Shown here: positions 1 to 13,347 of the stretch, piece by piece
Position numbering within the stretch: position 1 is the first letter of the stretch
Layout of the letters: every line of letters begins with the position of its first letter
Source of the DNA: Phycomyces blakesleeanus NRRL 1555(-)
Lineage: Eukaryota > Mucoromycota > Mucoromycetes > Mucorales > Phycomycetaceae
Direction: 5' to 3'
Length of the DNA stretch: 64,000 nucleotides
NCBI RefSeq assembly: GCF_001638985.1
Contig: NW_017265139.1
Coordinates: forward strand, 2,046,001-2,110,000
Position numbers and translations under genes: made by a program
The notes under the pieces: generated by a model
The model's database searches: none
Told to the model about the DNA's origin: nothing
What the model saw: only the letters and a program-made list of their open reading frames with translations

Positions 1-763
1 AGAACTAAACAAGTGAAGAGCAAGTGAAGAGCAAGGACTATTCCTCTATTTGAGCTCATTTAACTCTGGATGACACAAAAAACGAAGAAAGAAAAAGGGA
101 AGCCTGGTTTCAATGTTTGTTTAGTAGAATACGAGCCACAAATGAGGATTTTGGCTAAAATGGGGAGTTTTTTTTTGATAACGAACAAGAACAATCTTAT
201 TTTGAGCTCTACCTAAGGTTTCACTGCGGATGTAAAATGTATTGGTATATTTACTGGGAAAGGCTTAGTGAAATGAGAGTGTTCGATTCTAGTGTTATTA
301 CAGCCACAAGTTCCTGAACAGTAAGATCCATTATCGTTATTATCATAATATTTTTTTTAAAAAAAAAAACATATAGAAATAAATATAATTATGCCAAAAA
401 GCTATCTCATATCCGCAAACACTAAACCCATATATAAAATAATAGTATTCTTAGGCGGAGTACTGTCAGATAAAAATATTGAAACAAATTCAAAAGGAAA
501 CACACACACACAATTGATTTACCTCTCTTTTTTTTTAACTCTGGGTTACACCGTAAAGCTTGTACTTTGTTATGAGTTTCTAAAGTTTGTGTCTTGGCAT
601 TGTAGATATGATAGTATGTGGATCTACTATTACTGACATTTGGTTATTATTTGATCCTTTTTTTTATAACTTTATATATAATTTGGAGATAATATATGTG
701 TGAGCCTAAAGGCATTTGTTCAGTATCTGTACTGCCTATTATTATTATTATTATGTATACGTA

Positions 764-800
<37 letters not shown>

Positions 801-3800
801 ATTCTATTTTAAAAGTAAAAATAAAGTTGCTGACAAATAAAGAGAGAAGAAATTAAAAATAAAAATAAAAATAAAGGGTACAAACATTTACATCCTTTAA
901 TTTTGACAGCAAAAATGAATTTTAATTTATTTAATTTTTTATGATTAATTCTTTGTTAGCTAAAAAAAAATGTTAAAAAAAATGATATTTTGATATAATT
1001 TCAAGAGTTATATGTATATTTGCTATTGAACCTTTCAAAAAAGGAATATATGTATATATATATAATGCACATGATGTATAGGACGTAAAATATATTTAAA
1101 GAAAAAACCAATTGAAACCAAATACAGCTCTCTTAGTTACTTTCACACACTGAAAAATAAAATATATAATGAGTGTGGCGATAATAATAATTTCTATATA
1201 TATAAAGATCAACCTTTTTTTTCTTGTTTTTAGTTGTGGCGGATGTCTAAACATATTTGTATTTTATTCATCTTATTTTTATTATGATTTGTGGCTAGGG
1301 CTTGGCATTTGGATTTGGATTTTTGTTATTTATTCATTATTCTTATCGCAATTATTAAAATCGGCATAATAATCGAATATTACTATTCTTTCTATAATAG
1401 CGTAACAATGCCTTTTATTTACATATATGAAAATAACCAGAACATAATACCAGAGAGAGAGAGAAGCATTCTCATTATTAGGCTTAACATATGATTGTGC
1501 GTGCGAAATATATATAGATCTAGATATAGACACTAGATAAAAGATAAAAGATAAAAGATAATAGATCATGGATATACATATGGATATGGATATACTACAC
1601 ACATTTTCTTTTGACAATTCTGTCAAAATACATACACAGATACATAATTGTTAATTATGTCAAGTATCCTTATGTGTTTTTTCTTCTTCTTCTCACAGTC
1701 TTCTGATTTTTTTTGTCTATTTGATGTGTTTTGTATTTATTTAATATTTACTATTACTACTAGTATTCGGATTAGTACTAGTATTAATATTAATATTATA
1801 CTTGCGTTTTACAGCATTGAGCTAATGTATATATTGTATAACATTATATTACAAAATAAAATAAATTAGAAGATTATAATTAGTTGTACAAACCTTGTTG
1901 AACAAATCTAGTAATAATCTCAACTTTTATGTGTATGTGTATCTCACCCAAAGATTTTTTTTGTAAACCTTAAGATTGTTTTTGGAATAACGCACTATTC
2001 TATAAACAGTAGTCAAGTTGGCCAACAGACCTTCCTTATATAGAATACGCAGCAGCCGTGAGGACCCCCCAACCCCCTCCCCCCATTTTGTGAAATGGCC
2101 AAAAAATGTTCCTCATTTGTAAAATCTGTATTACGTAAAATCTGGTCTGAAAAGGTTTGAAATTTTTATTTGAGAAATAAATTGAGAAACAAAAAAGCGC
2201 AAAAAAGTGCAGAACTAAAAATTAGAGCAAAAATACCCTTGCAATACTAAATAATAATGTAAACAATATAAGAAAAAACTATGTAATAGCCCAAAAATTG
2301 TAGTAGTAACGACTGTTTACTACGATGGGAACGGAGGTAGTAAAGAAACAGCAACAGATGGAGAATATCAAAAACTATAGAAATGAAGACAAAGATTAAT
2401 ATTAATAATAAAATGGGACATGTTCAAACATTGAAATCTTACCTCTTGAAAGCAATAAAGAATAGATTCCACTATGACTTACCTAAAGCAAAAAGAAGCA
2501 CAAAGTTAATAATAGAAAAACAAACTCAAGCTATTAAGATAAAGATATTTACCTTCGCTAAAGAACACAATGGAGCTACTCAAAATAACCGTAATCTAGA
2601 AAACAAAAGTATTAGTAAAGGCTTTATAAACCTATAAATGTACTCTGTTCAGAAAAATACCTTGTTTCAAAGTAAAAGGGCTTCTAATAACAAAGTAGAT
2701 ACATATTATATTTATTAGTACTTACTTGAACTAAAAATGAAAAGAAAGAAAAAAGAAATAAAAGAAATATACTAATCCTTCAGTTAAAATGTCAAGTGCG
2801 TGACGTCGGTTGGGATTTTTTTTGAAGTTTTTTTCTTGGTTTTTATTAACTTAGTATTTTTTTCTACAATACAACAAATTTTACAATGAGTGGGAATAAT
2901 CACGGTCTTTACAAATATTTTTGTAGGTATTGGTCTGATACGGTGCAAAGTACTAAGAAATTGATATTACAAACAGATGAGAGGGAAAAAAACCATAAAA
3001 TAAGAAACTAGAAAGCTTATTCCAAGAAAAGTCTTATCACCATGAATACCTTGGCTGCTGGCCTTCGCAAGTACGAAAGTCTTTGGTCAATTCTGAATAT
3101 CCTAAGCCAATAAAATCTCTCATTTTTCTTTTTTTGCATTTGCTCTGTCGCAAAATATATTTTTTTCTTTTTTTCTGTCACAAAACTTCTTTTTTTTATT
3201 TTTTTCTGTCGCAAAAGGGTTTATTCTCTTTTGCTCAGTCGCATATAAAATATTTTTGCGCAAAATCTACCCAAAATAGTCTAAGACCCTTTTTTCTTCT
3301 GCTTTTCTTATTTTTATTTATTTATTTACAAGTAATCAGCCAATTGAAATAGATATTTTCGTTTGAGTAACTGTCTGAAACTCAAAACTTCTACGTATTT
3401 TTTATTTTTGAGCTTGAACCTTATTACAGCCAATAAGCACCCTTAACTCAAAATTTGGCCAAAAAAATTACCATAAACAGGTCAAAAGTCTTTGGGTGTG
3501 ATGTGTATATTTGAAGATTTGTATCGCCTTTCCCATAAAGATAGTCTAGTAAAAAAGAAAAAAGAACCCAAAAGAAAAGTCTGACAATTGCTGGGCCATT
3601 TATGGTAATTATGTGGATTGTACAAAGGGAACACAGTAAAATGAAATCACATACTATATTACATTTATAGAATTCGTTTAAACTTGGGATTCGTTGTTTT
3701 ATTTTTATATACAAAATATATAAATACATAGATATATAAATACATATATATATATAGACATACAGACAGACAGACAGACAGACAAAACACAATATATATA

Positions 3801-6800
3801 TATAGTCATATGTCTATGGTTACTTGCTAGCATTATTCATTATTTTTACTTTTTGATTTTTATTATGACAGATGATTCATACGTTTGACTGACTGTCCGA
3901 CTGTCTGACTGTCTGTCTATCTGTCTATTTCTCTATCTATACTTAATTATAATCTTATAGACTTATGGTCTAAGAGTCTTATAGACTTTGTTCTTGTGCT
4001 TGTGCTTGTGCTTGTGCTTGTGCTTGTGCTTGTGCCTGTGTTTGTGTTTGTACTTGTGTTTGTACGTGTGTCTTGTGGGATAATTAAAATGCTTTTTCTT
4101 ACGTAGTTCTTATTATTATATTATATATTTACTTGATCCGACCTTTTTTATTTATTTATTTTACCTCGTTTTCAATATTTCTTAATTCAATAATTTTTTT
4201 GATTTTCTTAATTTCTTTGATGTTTTGAGTTTTACCTTTCAAACACTAACGCTAATAATAAATTCTATTCTTACCATTAAACTTAATCGTGTATATTTAC
4301 ATACAAACATAAACATATCTTACTATTATCTTATTTTTATTATGCTTAATTTTAAATTATATAACAAACAAATATTCATGTCTGTAACAACTGTACTTCT
4401 TCTTTAATTAAGTATCAGAAAATAAAGCCAAATAACCTTACATACCATACCATCTTATATTATGTACGTTCCCAAGTGTTAATGTGCACCTACATTCGAT
4501 ACTAGCAAGTTGTTGGTCGGGTATCACGCCAGACAAGGAAATATTGGTGTGTGTTTGTACAACATCAAACTTGTAGAATTGCCATGAAACTAGATTGTTG
4601 CGCTTTTGGATTAAACATATGACTTTTTTTTTAAAAAAAAAGTAGAATGAAATACAAAGGAGAGAAATAATAAAATAATAATAAAGCAGAATATTACAGC
4701 ATCAATATGAATATGAGTATGAATATAAAGAGAAGGAGAAACGTATAAACGAACCAAACAGAAAATACAATACAATACAATAAAAGAGGGGTGATGAGAG
4801 GGGTAGAAAAGACAGGTAAAACTGATATACATTATCAGTTTTTTTTCTTCTTCTTCCAAATAATTTCTGTAGGGCAGACATATTCTAAAACAAGTATTTG
4901 CAAGGAAATAAATAAATAAGAGATCTAGGCGATCTCTTTCACGAGAAATGAACCCTGATTTCAACCCAAATGACTTAACCAACTCCTGGTGTTCTAGAAG
5001 ACAATGAAAAATATATACACATCTTTATTATAAAATAATAATACTAATACTATAAATCAAATATTGCTTGATTTTTTCCTATTATATTTCTATTCATTTT
5101 TTCTTCTTCCTTTCAAATATAGTATATCGTACCATACTATGGTAATTAGGAGTTGTGACAGTCTGAAGGAGTCTATACATTTTCCCAAATAAAGTAAACA
5201 ACTCAAGTGAAGTGAAATCTAAATAGTACAGAAAAACAATGACATTTTGTAATAAGTATGATTTGTATTTGTATTTAGTTTAGTTTAGTTTAGTTTGATT
5301 GGTTTGGCGTGTTTTGCTGTGGTGTGGTGTGGTTTGGTTCGGCTTGGTTGTGGTAGCCTGTGGCTGGTAAACTTGTGGTAAAAGTAATAAAAAATGAAAA
5401 GTAAAAGTAAGATAAAATAAAAATCAGTAGATCAAATTCAAAGATCAATTAGACAATCTGTTTCAAAAAAGGAAACAAAGGGGCAAGATTAATTCCAACT
5501 TTAGTAAAATGTTTTATGTGTAAAATAAGGCAAGTAAGTAAAAATGAGAGAAAGAAAGACAGAAAAAAAAACCGAGAGAAATAAAGAATATGTACATGTG
5601 TGTACATGTGTACGTGTGTACGTGTGGAAGTGTTTAGTCTAGCTCAGTATTAGTATTAGTATTAGTGCTAGCATTAGTACTCGTATTAGCAGTAGTATCA
5701 GTATTAATATTGGCGTTAGTACTGGTGTTAATATGTATGTGTGTGCAAGTATCTACATTCTGTTTTTATTCGCCCTGGTATTCGGTCATGGCAGTGATTG
5801 CCAAACGGAGGACTGAGCCACTTTGGTAACCCAGAGTAACCAAAAAAAAATTAAGAAAAAAAAACTTAAAATAATTTATACAATATCTTATTGTCTTGGA
5901 TAGTATATATTGATATGCACAAACGCTTTTATAATATTAATAATATAAATAAACCCACTCTTTACAAATTAATCCATTTTTTATTTTATTTTATTACGCG
6001 TCGATCAATTTTGTATATAAATAAAATAAAATATTCATATATTCATTTGTTCACCTATTCATTTTTTTTGTTTATTTTTTCGTTTATTTATTTGTTTGTT
6101 ATTTAATGTATTTATTGCTATAGTAACAAAATATTCTCACTAGTATCTGTTTAGAAATATATGTACCTGAAATAAAGTAAAATAAAGTAAATACTGCCAT
6201 GGAAACGAGTGTTGTTTGTGTGGATCGTTAGTGTGTAACAATAGACTTCAATGTATAGTTACGGCCGGTTGACTGGATCTGGAAGGATGACAAGATTCAA
6301 ATTTCGAACTATTGTGTATCCACAACGCCGTCTGACTTACGGGATGATCCGCCATCCCCTCTCTTCTTTCTCTCTTTCTCCCTCGCTCCCCCAACCACCA
6401 CTGCCACCACCACCACTGTCACCAACATCATTATCATCATCACACACACACCCCTTCTTCTATATTTTATTTTATTTTGGTTTATTTTGTTTTATTTTTC
6501 TCTCCTCTTTCATGCTTGTTCCACAGAGTCTAGAAACAAAAAACACCGCCTACTATGCCAATCATAGTATTTGCTTCTGTCTATTTTCGATTTTCGGCTT
6601 TTTTTTTTATATTTTTATTTTTACCTACCAATGTGAAATTATTATTTCATTTTTATCACACAATTAATCAAATAAAAGAATAAAAATAAACATAAAAATA
6701 CCAGTGGCTAATTTGGGAATTCTGCCATATGCGCCACAGCAAATCATTTTCGAGTGCGACTGTGGCGCCGTCAATCTTTTTTGGTATTATTTCTATATAA

Positions 6801-7138
6801 TAATTTTAATCATAATCATCATAATCATCATCATTTTATATGTGTATAGATATAGACATATTTTTGTCCCTGCAACTGTGGGTTAAAATAGCGGGATAAA
6901 TTTAGGATTTAAATGTGACAGTTATAAAAGCTTATTAGAATCCAAAGTGATCTTCCTTCTTCCCTACATCTCTTTCTTCTTTCTCTTACTTTATTCTCAC
7001 TTTATATATCCTTCTTTATTCTTCTTATTTTTATCAGCAAAAAACAAACCAATAAACCAACCAAAAAAATCATTACTATTACTATTATCATTTTTATTCT
7101 TATTCTTATTTCTATTACTCTTCATCGTCTTCTTATAT
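1..7138. other. Gene-free A+T-rich region with microsatellites
   Basis: No reading frame here looks like a conserved protein. The stretch holds long A or T runs, a (TA)n tract near 765-798, a CTTGTG hexamer array near 3992-4040, (CAGA)n near 3762-3784, and four imperfect copies of a CTGTCGCAAAA-type motif near 3140-3245. A Lys-rich open frame at 2383-2637 and a His/Pro-rich frame at 6251-6667 are visible but have no recognisable domain and lie in biased DNA. Two less A+T-rich islands (about 5757-5843 and 6241-6360) have no assigned function. The last 190 bases (about 6950-7138) are pyrimidine-rich on the plus strand and look like the leader of the next gene. Confidence 0.6.
3992..4040. repeat. 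CTTGTG hexanucleotide array
   Basis: About eight consecutive copies of a CTTGTG unit run in noncoding DNA and decay downstream into TTTGTG-like copies. It is one of several period-6 arrays in the window. Confidence 0.85.
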
Positions 7139-8620
7139 ATGTACCTTCCTACTCTTTGGAACGAGCAAGATATCGGTTTATCATCAGATACATCACCATC
7201 TTCAACAGCAACAATTCCATTATCACCAACCATGACAGCTCCAATGGATTCCCAACCATTTACCCATCAGCCGGTTTACTCAGACCCATCTCTCAATCTT
7301 CTTTACAGTCATTACCTATCCATGGATACGCCAGCCTGCTCAGTATCCTGGACACCTCAACCCACTTTTACTTCTATGCCTTCAGTTCACATTACACCAG
7401 CTCCATTCAGTGTCCCATACTTTGCGAATGATTATCAACACCAGGACCTGGAATATTCATATCCATACAATAATCAGCCTCAACATCAACCTCAACCTCA
7501 ACCTCAACACTTACACCAGCATCAATACACCCAGCCACCTTCTCCTACACCATATTATCCAGATGTTTCTTCTTCACTTTCTTCTTTTTATTATACCGAG
7601 ACATCGCAAGGACCATCGCCAATTATGACCCGAAGCCTTGATATTCCAGTCCGAACCCCGCACCCACCAAAGAGTGGCAGTAGTACTCTGGCTAGCCGGT
7701 CGACAAAGAATGGCAAACAAAAGTGCAATAGTCGAATTGGAGGCCATAAGCGTACCAAGACAGCCGATTCATTACCGACTATGCGCTCTACTGAAGTAAG
7801 ATGTGCTCATGCCAAGTACACCTCGTCAAGCAGTGTCGAAGGACGATCATCATCAGCATCAGCATCAATGCCTGCCTCCGCATCTGGATCACCATCAGGA
7901 AGAGCAGAACTGAAGAACAAGTCCGTAGATGGGTTAGAGACTGAATTGGGATTCTTGAGAGATGAGACAGTGTCGATTGTGATTGTATTGGATTCATTGA
8001 GGAGTGCATTTTTGGCCAGTACATCAGAAGATCCGATGGTGGAACCAAACAGACCTTTGGCAATTCTGACAGGCATCAGCCCAGAAACGCCTGTGGCTGT
8101 TCCGAGACCAATGATAGATCCAGGGACAGCAAGGGGGCCTGTGACCGAAAGTTTTCTAGGACGATCGAATTACACGCCCGATATGGACAAGGAGGTTCAG
8201 ACAGCATATGATGAGTTGATGAGCCAGGTCAAGCAATTGGAAAAAAAGGTTGTGAAGCTAGAAGAGCAGGTCAAGGCAGTTCATGTTGTGCCCAGTCGAT
8301 CGAAGCGGACGCGCAGAGAAATAGATGAAGACAATGATTATGCCGAGGGATCGAATTCAGCAACAAGATACGCACAGACAGCATCATCATCACCAGCAGC
8401 ATCAGCATCTTCTGTATCGGCATCAGAGTCAACATCAGCATCTGTGGCAGCAGTAGGAGGAGCAGTATCAACATCAGAATCGGTATCAGCATCACCATCA
8501 ATGTCAATGTCATCAAATTTGGGTACCTGTTCCCCGATTGGACCTTCAAATAGCTCAAAGCGACACAAACCACCTTTTGGAAAGAGCGGACTTGGATCAT
8601 CTCAGCATCGACGTTTTTAA
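7139..8620 (+). CDS. Unrecognised Ser/Ala/Gln-rich protein with a coiled coil
   Basis: This is one long open exon. The frame continues upstream without an ATG, so the first ATG (7139) was chosen, giving 493 residues; a later Met near 7229 is an alternative start. The N-terminal third is rich in Pro, Ser, Gln and Tyr, with a His/Gln/Pro repeat around residues 115-140. A more ordinary segment follows, and a leucine/valine heptad-like coiled coil is visible at about residues 348-378, just before a basic Lys/Arg cluster (KRTRR) that could be a nuclear signal. The C-terminus is a Ser/Ala/Thr tract coded by hexamer-like repeats. The coiled coil plus basic cluster would fit a nuclear or regulatory protein, but that is inference. 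I do not recognise the family. Confidence 0.65.
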   Translation: MYLPTLWNEQDIGLSSDTSPSSTATIPLSPTMTAPMDSQPFTHQPVYSDPSLNLLYSHYLSMDTPACSVSWTPQPTFTSMPSVHITPAPFSVPYFANDYQHQDLEYSYPYNNQPQHQPQPQPQHLHQHQYTQPPSPTPYYPDVSSSLSSFYYTETSQGPSPIMTRSLDIPVRTPHPPKSGSSTLASRSTKNGKQKCNSRIGGHKRTKTADSLPTMRSTEVRCAHAKYTSSSSVEGRSSSASASMPASASGSPSGRAELKNKSVDGLETELGFLRDETVSIVIVLDSLRSAFLASTSEDPMVEPNRPLAILTGISPETPVAVPRPMIDPGTARGPVTESFLGRSNYTPDMDKEVQTAYDELMSQVKQLEKKVVKLEEQVKAVHVVPSRSKRTRREIDEDNDYAEGSNSATRYAQTASSSPAASASSVSASESTSASVAAVGGAVSTSESVSASPSMSMSSNLGTCSPIGPSNSSKRHKPPFGKSGLGSSQHRRF

Positions 8621-9900
8621 CAACACGAATTATTATCACTATTGTTATTATTGTTTGGCGAATGGTTGTAACATAACACAACATAGCAGAAGAAAACGAA
8701 GAAAAGCAAAAGTAAAAATCTAAAAAGAAAGAAAATTAAGAATACCAGGCGACAATGGATTCTTACTGCAAACTTATGAAGAAAATCAAATAATCAAAAA
8801 CCACCAAGAAAACAACAACAACAACAACAAAATACACTATACACTACATATAATCACCAACAGCAGAAACAACAATAACAGCAGAAACGACAACAGAACA
8901 ACAAAAACAACAACAACTATTACTTCTACTATTTCTACTACTACTACTACTACTACATAGCAACAAATCGACATAACAACAAATCAACATAGCAACAAAT
9001 CAACATAACAACAAATTAACATAGCAACATACACCATACAACAATTGCACGGTTCAAATGATATTGGTCAAAAAGGTCGCGTCTTTTTGTATGATTGTTA
9101 TTATTCATTTTTCATTATCATTATCATTATCATTCTTCTTCTTTTTTTTATTTCTTCAACCGTGTGTTTCATGCTTTTTCATTTATTACGCCCATGGAAG
9201 TCCATCTGAGTTGATTACTACTTGAACCCAGCAAAAGCAGAAGCAAGAAACAAAGTACTCGAGCGGTGGAACCTCTATTTTTTCATATTTTATATATTCT
9301 TTTTTATATATATGTATATATTTTTCATGCCTTAATTTAATATCCGTCAGTGACGATATCAAATCAACCAAAAAAAAGAGGAAAAAAAAAGGGAAAAAAG
9401 TAAAAAAAAAAAAAAAAAAAAGCAGTAACGAACAAGACGAAAAAAAACCAAAAAAAGAAAGAAAGAAAGAAAGAGAAAAAGAGAAAGAGAAAAAGGCAGT
9501 GCAGATTTTTTTTTTTTAAAAATTTTATATATCATCATTCATTTCAACAAATTTCACACCCACCCACCCACTCACACACTACACTATACTACACTACACT
9601 ACACATATAAAACATACAAGAAAACAAGAGGGGAACAAAGAAAAAGAGAGAGGTTTTTTCTTTTATTTCATTTTTAAAATTCTTTATGTGTAAAAAGTGT
9701 ATTTGTGGCAGTGTGTGTTATTTTTTTATTCTTATTATATTTTTGCAGGCGAATATTTTTTATATTTTTATATTTTTATCATTATTTCTATTACCTTTTC
9801 ATTGTATAAACCATTTTACTTGTTATTTTATGCATTCGCCTTGCAATTCTTCTTTTTTCTTTTTTCTTTTTATTCATTATTATTGTTATCATTATTACTA

Positions 9901-9940
9901 CTTCAATTTGTTTCAATTTGTTTCAATTTGTTTCAATTTG
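9901..9940. repeat. Four-copy 10-bp tandem repeat
   Basis: Four consecutive copies of TTTCAATTTG (the first differs at one base). It lies in noncoding DNA. Confidence 0.9.
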
Positions 9941-10439
9941 TTTATTATTACTATTACTATCTATTATACATAAAAAAAATATAAATTTATTTATTCACCC
10001 AATCATCATTATTTTACACACGGACACATGTATTGATACATAGCATAAAATAATGTAGCATATGTTCATAACTACATATGTAAGCAAGATGTTGGCTTTG
10101 CTATACATAGCACGTGAATATGCGAAACTGCCCGGCATATAGATATCCAAATATCTCATATATAAATTATTTTATTTTATCCTATTTGAGACACAGAGAC
10201 TGGAGACAAAGAAGGAAAGAGGGGAGGAGGGAGAAAAAAAAAAAGAAAAAAAAAGGGGAAAAAGGTAAGGGTAATGTAGGGGATAAAAAAAAGAGAGAGA
10301 GAGAAAAAGAGAAGGGGAGGATAAACATGGTCCCTTGCAAGCAATTGGTTTTTATAATATAATATATACAGTTTCACATCAGAAAGGCGGGGAGACCGGG
10401 ATCAAAAAAAATAATACGAAAAAGAAAATACACTGCACA

Positions 10440-10600
10440 ACCCATCAAAACTAAGCGCTCTTTTTTTTTGATATTTTTTTTTTGTTACTCCACCACCACC
10501 CCCCCCTCTCCAACCTTCAACAAAACCCCCCCTCTCTCCTCTCAACAAAAAATAAAAAAAATAATCAACTCCCCACTCTCTTTTGTATATTCAAATTAGC
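10440..10600 (+). promoter_or_regulatory. C/T-rich leader upstream of SDHA
   Basis: The 160 bases before the SDHA start codon are mostly C and T on the coding strand, including a run of eight C. Pyrimidine blocks of this kind are common core-promoter or leader features of strongly expressed fungal genes. The role is inferred from position and composition only. Confidence 0.45.
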
Positions 10601-13347
10601 ATGTTGAAGTTGTTGAAATCTGCGTCACCAGCAGTGGTAAATATACACATATAATAGACACATAATAATATCGCTACTTGACAAACAGCAAAGACTGTTT
10701 ATACTCATTTATTATTATTAATATTAATGGCACATCAATGAACCTCTTTATTTATTTCTTTACTTCTTATATATTATCATTACCACTATAACAACAACAA
10801 CAATAACAACAACAATAACAACAAACGAACCAAACAATCCGCACATTCATTCAATCATTCAATCATTCAATCAAATTAACCTGGGGATTCCTATTCAATA
10901 AAAAATAAATAATTCAATAAATAAATAAATAATAGTCGCGTGCCTCTCGTAAGTTTCGCTCTATTCAATTCAGTTCAGTTCAATATGTCAATAAGACTAT
11001 ATAATTTATTTATCTTTAAACAAATACAGGCACTACCACTGGTCGTTTGGCTGTCCGTGGTCTTCATGTAGCCAAGCCTGCCATGCAGGTCATGTCTACT
11101 AACCCTCTCCGTGCTACAGAGGCTTCGGTAAGAACAATAACAACGACAACAAATTTGACGTGTATTATATAATCAAGATAACCACTACATGTATCTATTT
11201 ACTTGTTTACTTATATAACTTCTTTTAAAAATTATTAACTTAAAGGGTTCCATTGCAAGCAAATACCCCATTATTGACCACGAGTATGATGCTGTTGTTG
11301 TTGGTGCTGGTGGTGCTGGTCTCCGTGCTGCTTTCGGTCTTGCCGAGGCTGGCCTGAACACCGCATGTATCACAAAGCTCTTCCCCACTCGTTCCCACAC
11401 CGTTGCTGCCCAGGTAACCAAAATAAAAGATAAAAATATTATTTAATCGCATAATATATATATGTATATATGCCTTTGTGCTGTATTCAATCATTATGTA
11501 TTTATGATCTATTATCTAATTTTTATAACATATACGTGAATGACTTCTTGTAGGGTGGTATCAATGCTGCTCTTGGAAACATGACTGAGGATGACTGGAG
11601 ATGGCACATGTACGATACCGTCAAGGGATCTGACTGGCTCGGTGACCAGGACGCTATTCACTACATGTGTCGTGAGGCCCCTCACACCGTTGTCGAGTTG
11701 GAGCACTATGGTGTGCCCTTCTCCCGTACCCCTGAAGGCAAGATCTACCAGCGTGCTTTCGGTGGTCAGAGTCTTAAGTACGGCAAGGGTGGCCAGGCCT
11801 ACCGCTGTGCTGCCGTCGCCGATCGTACCGGTCACGCTATCCTCCACACCCTTTATGGCCAGTCCCTGCGTCACAACACAAACTACTTTATTGAGTACTT
11901 TGCCCTCGATCTGATCATGGAAGACGGCGAGTGCAAGGGTGTCATTGCCCTCAACATGGAGGACGGTACCCTTCACCGTTTCCGCTCCCACAAGACTGTC
12001 TTGGCCACCGGCGGTTACGGTCGAGCCTACTTCTCCTGCACCTCTGCCCACACCTGCACTGGTGACGGAAACGCAATGGTTGCCCGCGCTGGCTTGCCCC
12101 TCCAGGATCTCGAGTTCGTCCAGTTCCATCCTACCGGTATCTACGGTGCCGGCTGTCTCATCACCGAGGGTTCGCGTGGTGAGGGTGGTATCCTGATCAA
12201 CTCTGCTGGTGAGCGTTTCATGGAGCGTTATGCCCCTACCGCCAAGGATCTGGCCTCCCGCGACGTCGTCTCGCGTGCCATGACCGTCGAGATCAAGGAA
12301 GGCCGTGGTGTCGGTCCCGAAAAGGACCACTGCTACCTCCAGCTCCACCATTTGCCCCCTGCCGTCTTGCACGAGCGTCTGCCCGGTATCTCTGAGACCG
12401 CTGCCATTTTCGCCGGTGTCGATGTCACCAAGGAGCCCATCCCCGTCTTGCCCACTGTCCACTACAACATGGGTGGTATCCCCACCCGTTATACCGGTGA
12501 GGTCATCAAGGTTGATGCCGAAGGTAAGGACCACGTCGTTCCCGGTCTCTATGCCGCCGGTGAGGCCGCCTGTGTGTCCGTCCACGGTGCTAACCGTCTC
12601 GGTGCCAACTCGCTCCTCGATATCGTCGTCTTTGGCCGTGCTGTTGCCCACCACATCGCCGAAACTCTCGAGCCCAACACCCCCTTGAAGCCCTTCGCTG
12701 CCGATGCCGGTTCCGAGACCATTGCCAACCTCGACAAGCTTAGACACGCCGATGGTGACAAGTCCACTGCCCAGATCCGTCTCCACATGCAGAAGGTCAT
12801 GCAGTCTGATGCTGCTGTCTTCCGTACCCAGGAGACTCTCGATGAAGGTAAATACATTTTCTATATATATATATATGTGTGTGTGTGTTTGGGTTACAGA
12901 CAGATAGACAGATGTTTTTTTTAAAAAAAAGACAAACTATAAGCACAGACAGACAGACAGACACATTTATTCTTATTCAATTAACTAATGAATTTAAATT
13001 AATTAGGTGTTGTCAAGATTGACAAGGTCTTCCAGGAGTTCAAGGACGTCAAGGTCACTGACCGTGGCATGATCTGGAACACCGATCTTGTTGAAACCCT
13101 CGAGCTCCAGAACTTGTTGACCTGTGCTGCTCAGACCATGCACTCTGCTGCTGTCCGTACTGAGTCCCGTGGTGCCCACGCCCGTGATGATTGCCAGGAT
13201 CGTGATGATGAGAAGTGGATGAAGCACACTCTCTCGTGGCAGGATCAGGAAACCGGTGAGGTCAAGTTGAGCTACCGTTCCGTAACTGCTACAACCCTTG
13301 ATGAGGCCGAGTGCAAGCCTGTTCCTCCCTTTGCTCGTGTCTACTAA
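10601..13347 (+). CDS. SDHA: Succinate dehydrogenase flavoprotein subunit, mitochondrial
   Basis: Catalytic FAD subunit of mitochondrial complex II, oxidising succinate to fumarate in the TCA cycle. Exons: 10601-10636, 10936-10948, 11030-11127, 11246-11413, 11554-12847, 13007-13347, giving 649 residues, the usual family size. The first about 45 residues are basic and Ser/Thr-rich, as expected for a matrix presequence. The dinucleotide motif GAGGAG (residues 69-74) and the SHTVAAQGG motif with the FAD-linked His (about residue 100) span an intron junction. The presequence can be read only if a 13-nt exon (10936-10948) is included: it has AG before it and GTAAGT after it and restores phase. Codons are strongly C-ending, unlike all neighbours, which suggests very high expression. 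The last intron carries a T8A8 tract. Confidence 0.96.

Larger units (their letters stand above)
8621..10600. other. Intergenic region between the unknown gene and SDHA
   Basis: This holds the 3' flank of the preceding gene, CAA-type and A-rich tracts, a four-copy 10-bp repeat (9901-9940), and a C/T-rich block at about 10440-10600 directly before the SDHA start codon. Short open frames here have no recognisable domain. A purine-rich run at about 10200-10320 is also visible. Confidence 0.6.

Noticed and set aside
281..300. tRNA T-loop-like GTTCGATTC, and GTTCGAATC near 18622
   Set aside because: No acceptor, D or anticodon stem could be built around either.
2383..2637. Lys-rich 84-codon frame
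   Set aside because: Biased A-rich DNA, no domain, no splice-supported extension; perhaps an old relic.
538..5837. 12-bp inverted repeat ACTCTGGGTTAC (538-549) and its complement (5826-5837), as possible transposon ends
   Set aside because: A 12-bp match can arise by chance between pairs in 64 kb, no transposase lies between the copies, and no target-site duplication could be defined.
11512..12786. 424-codon open frame antisense to SDHA
   Set aside because: It is a mirror effect of the strongly biased SDHA codons: few C-ending codons read as stops on the other strand. The plus-strand protein is unmistakable.
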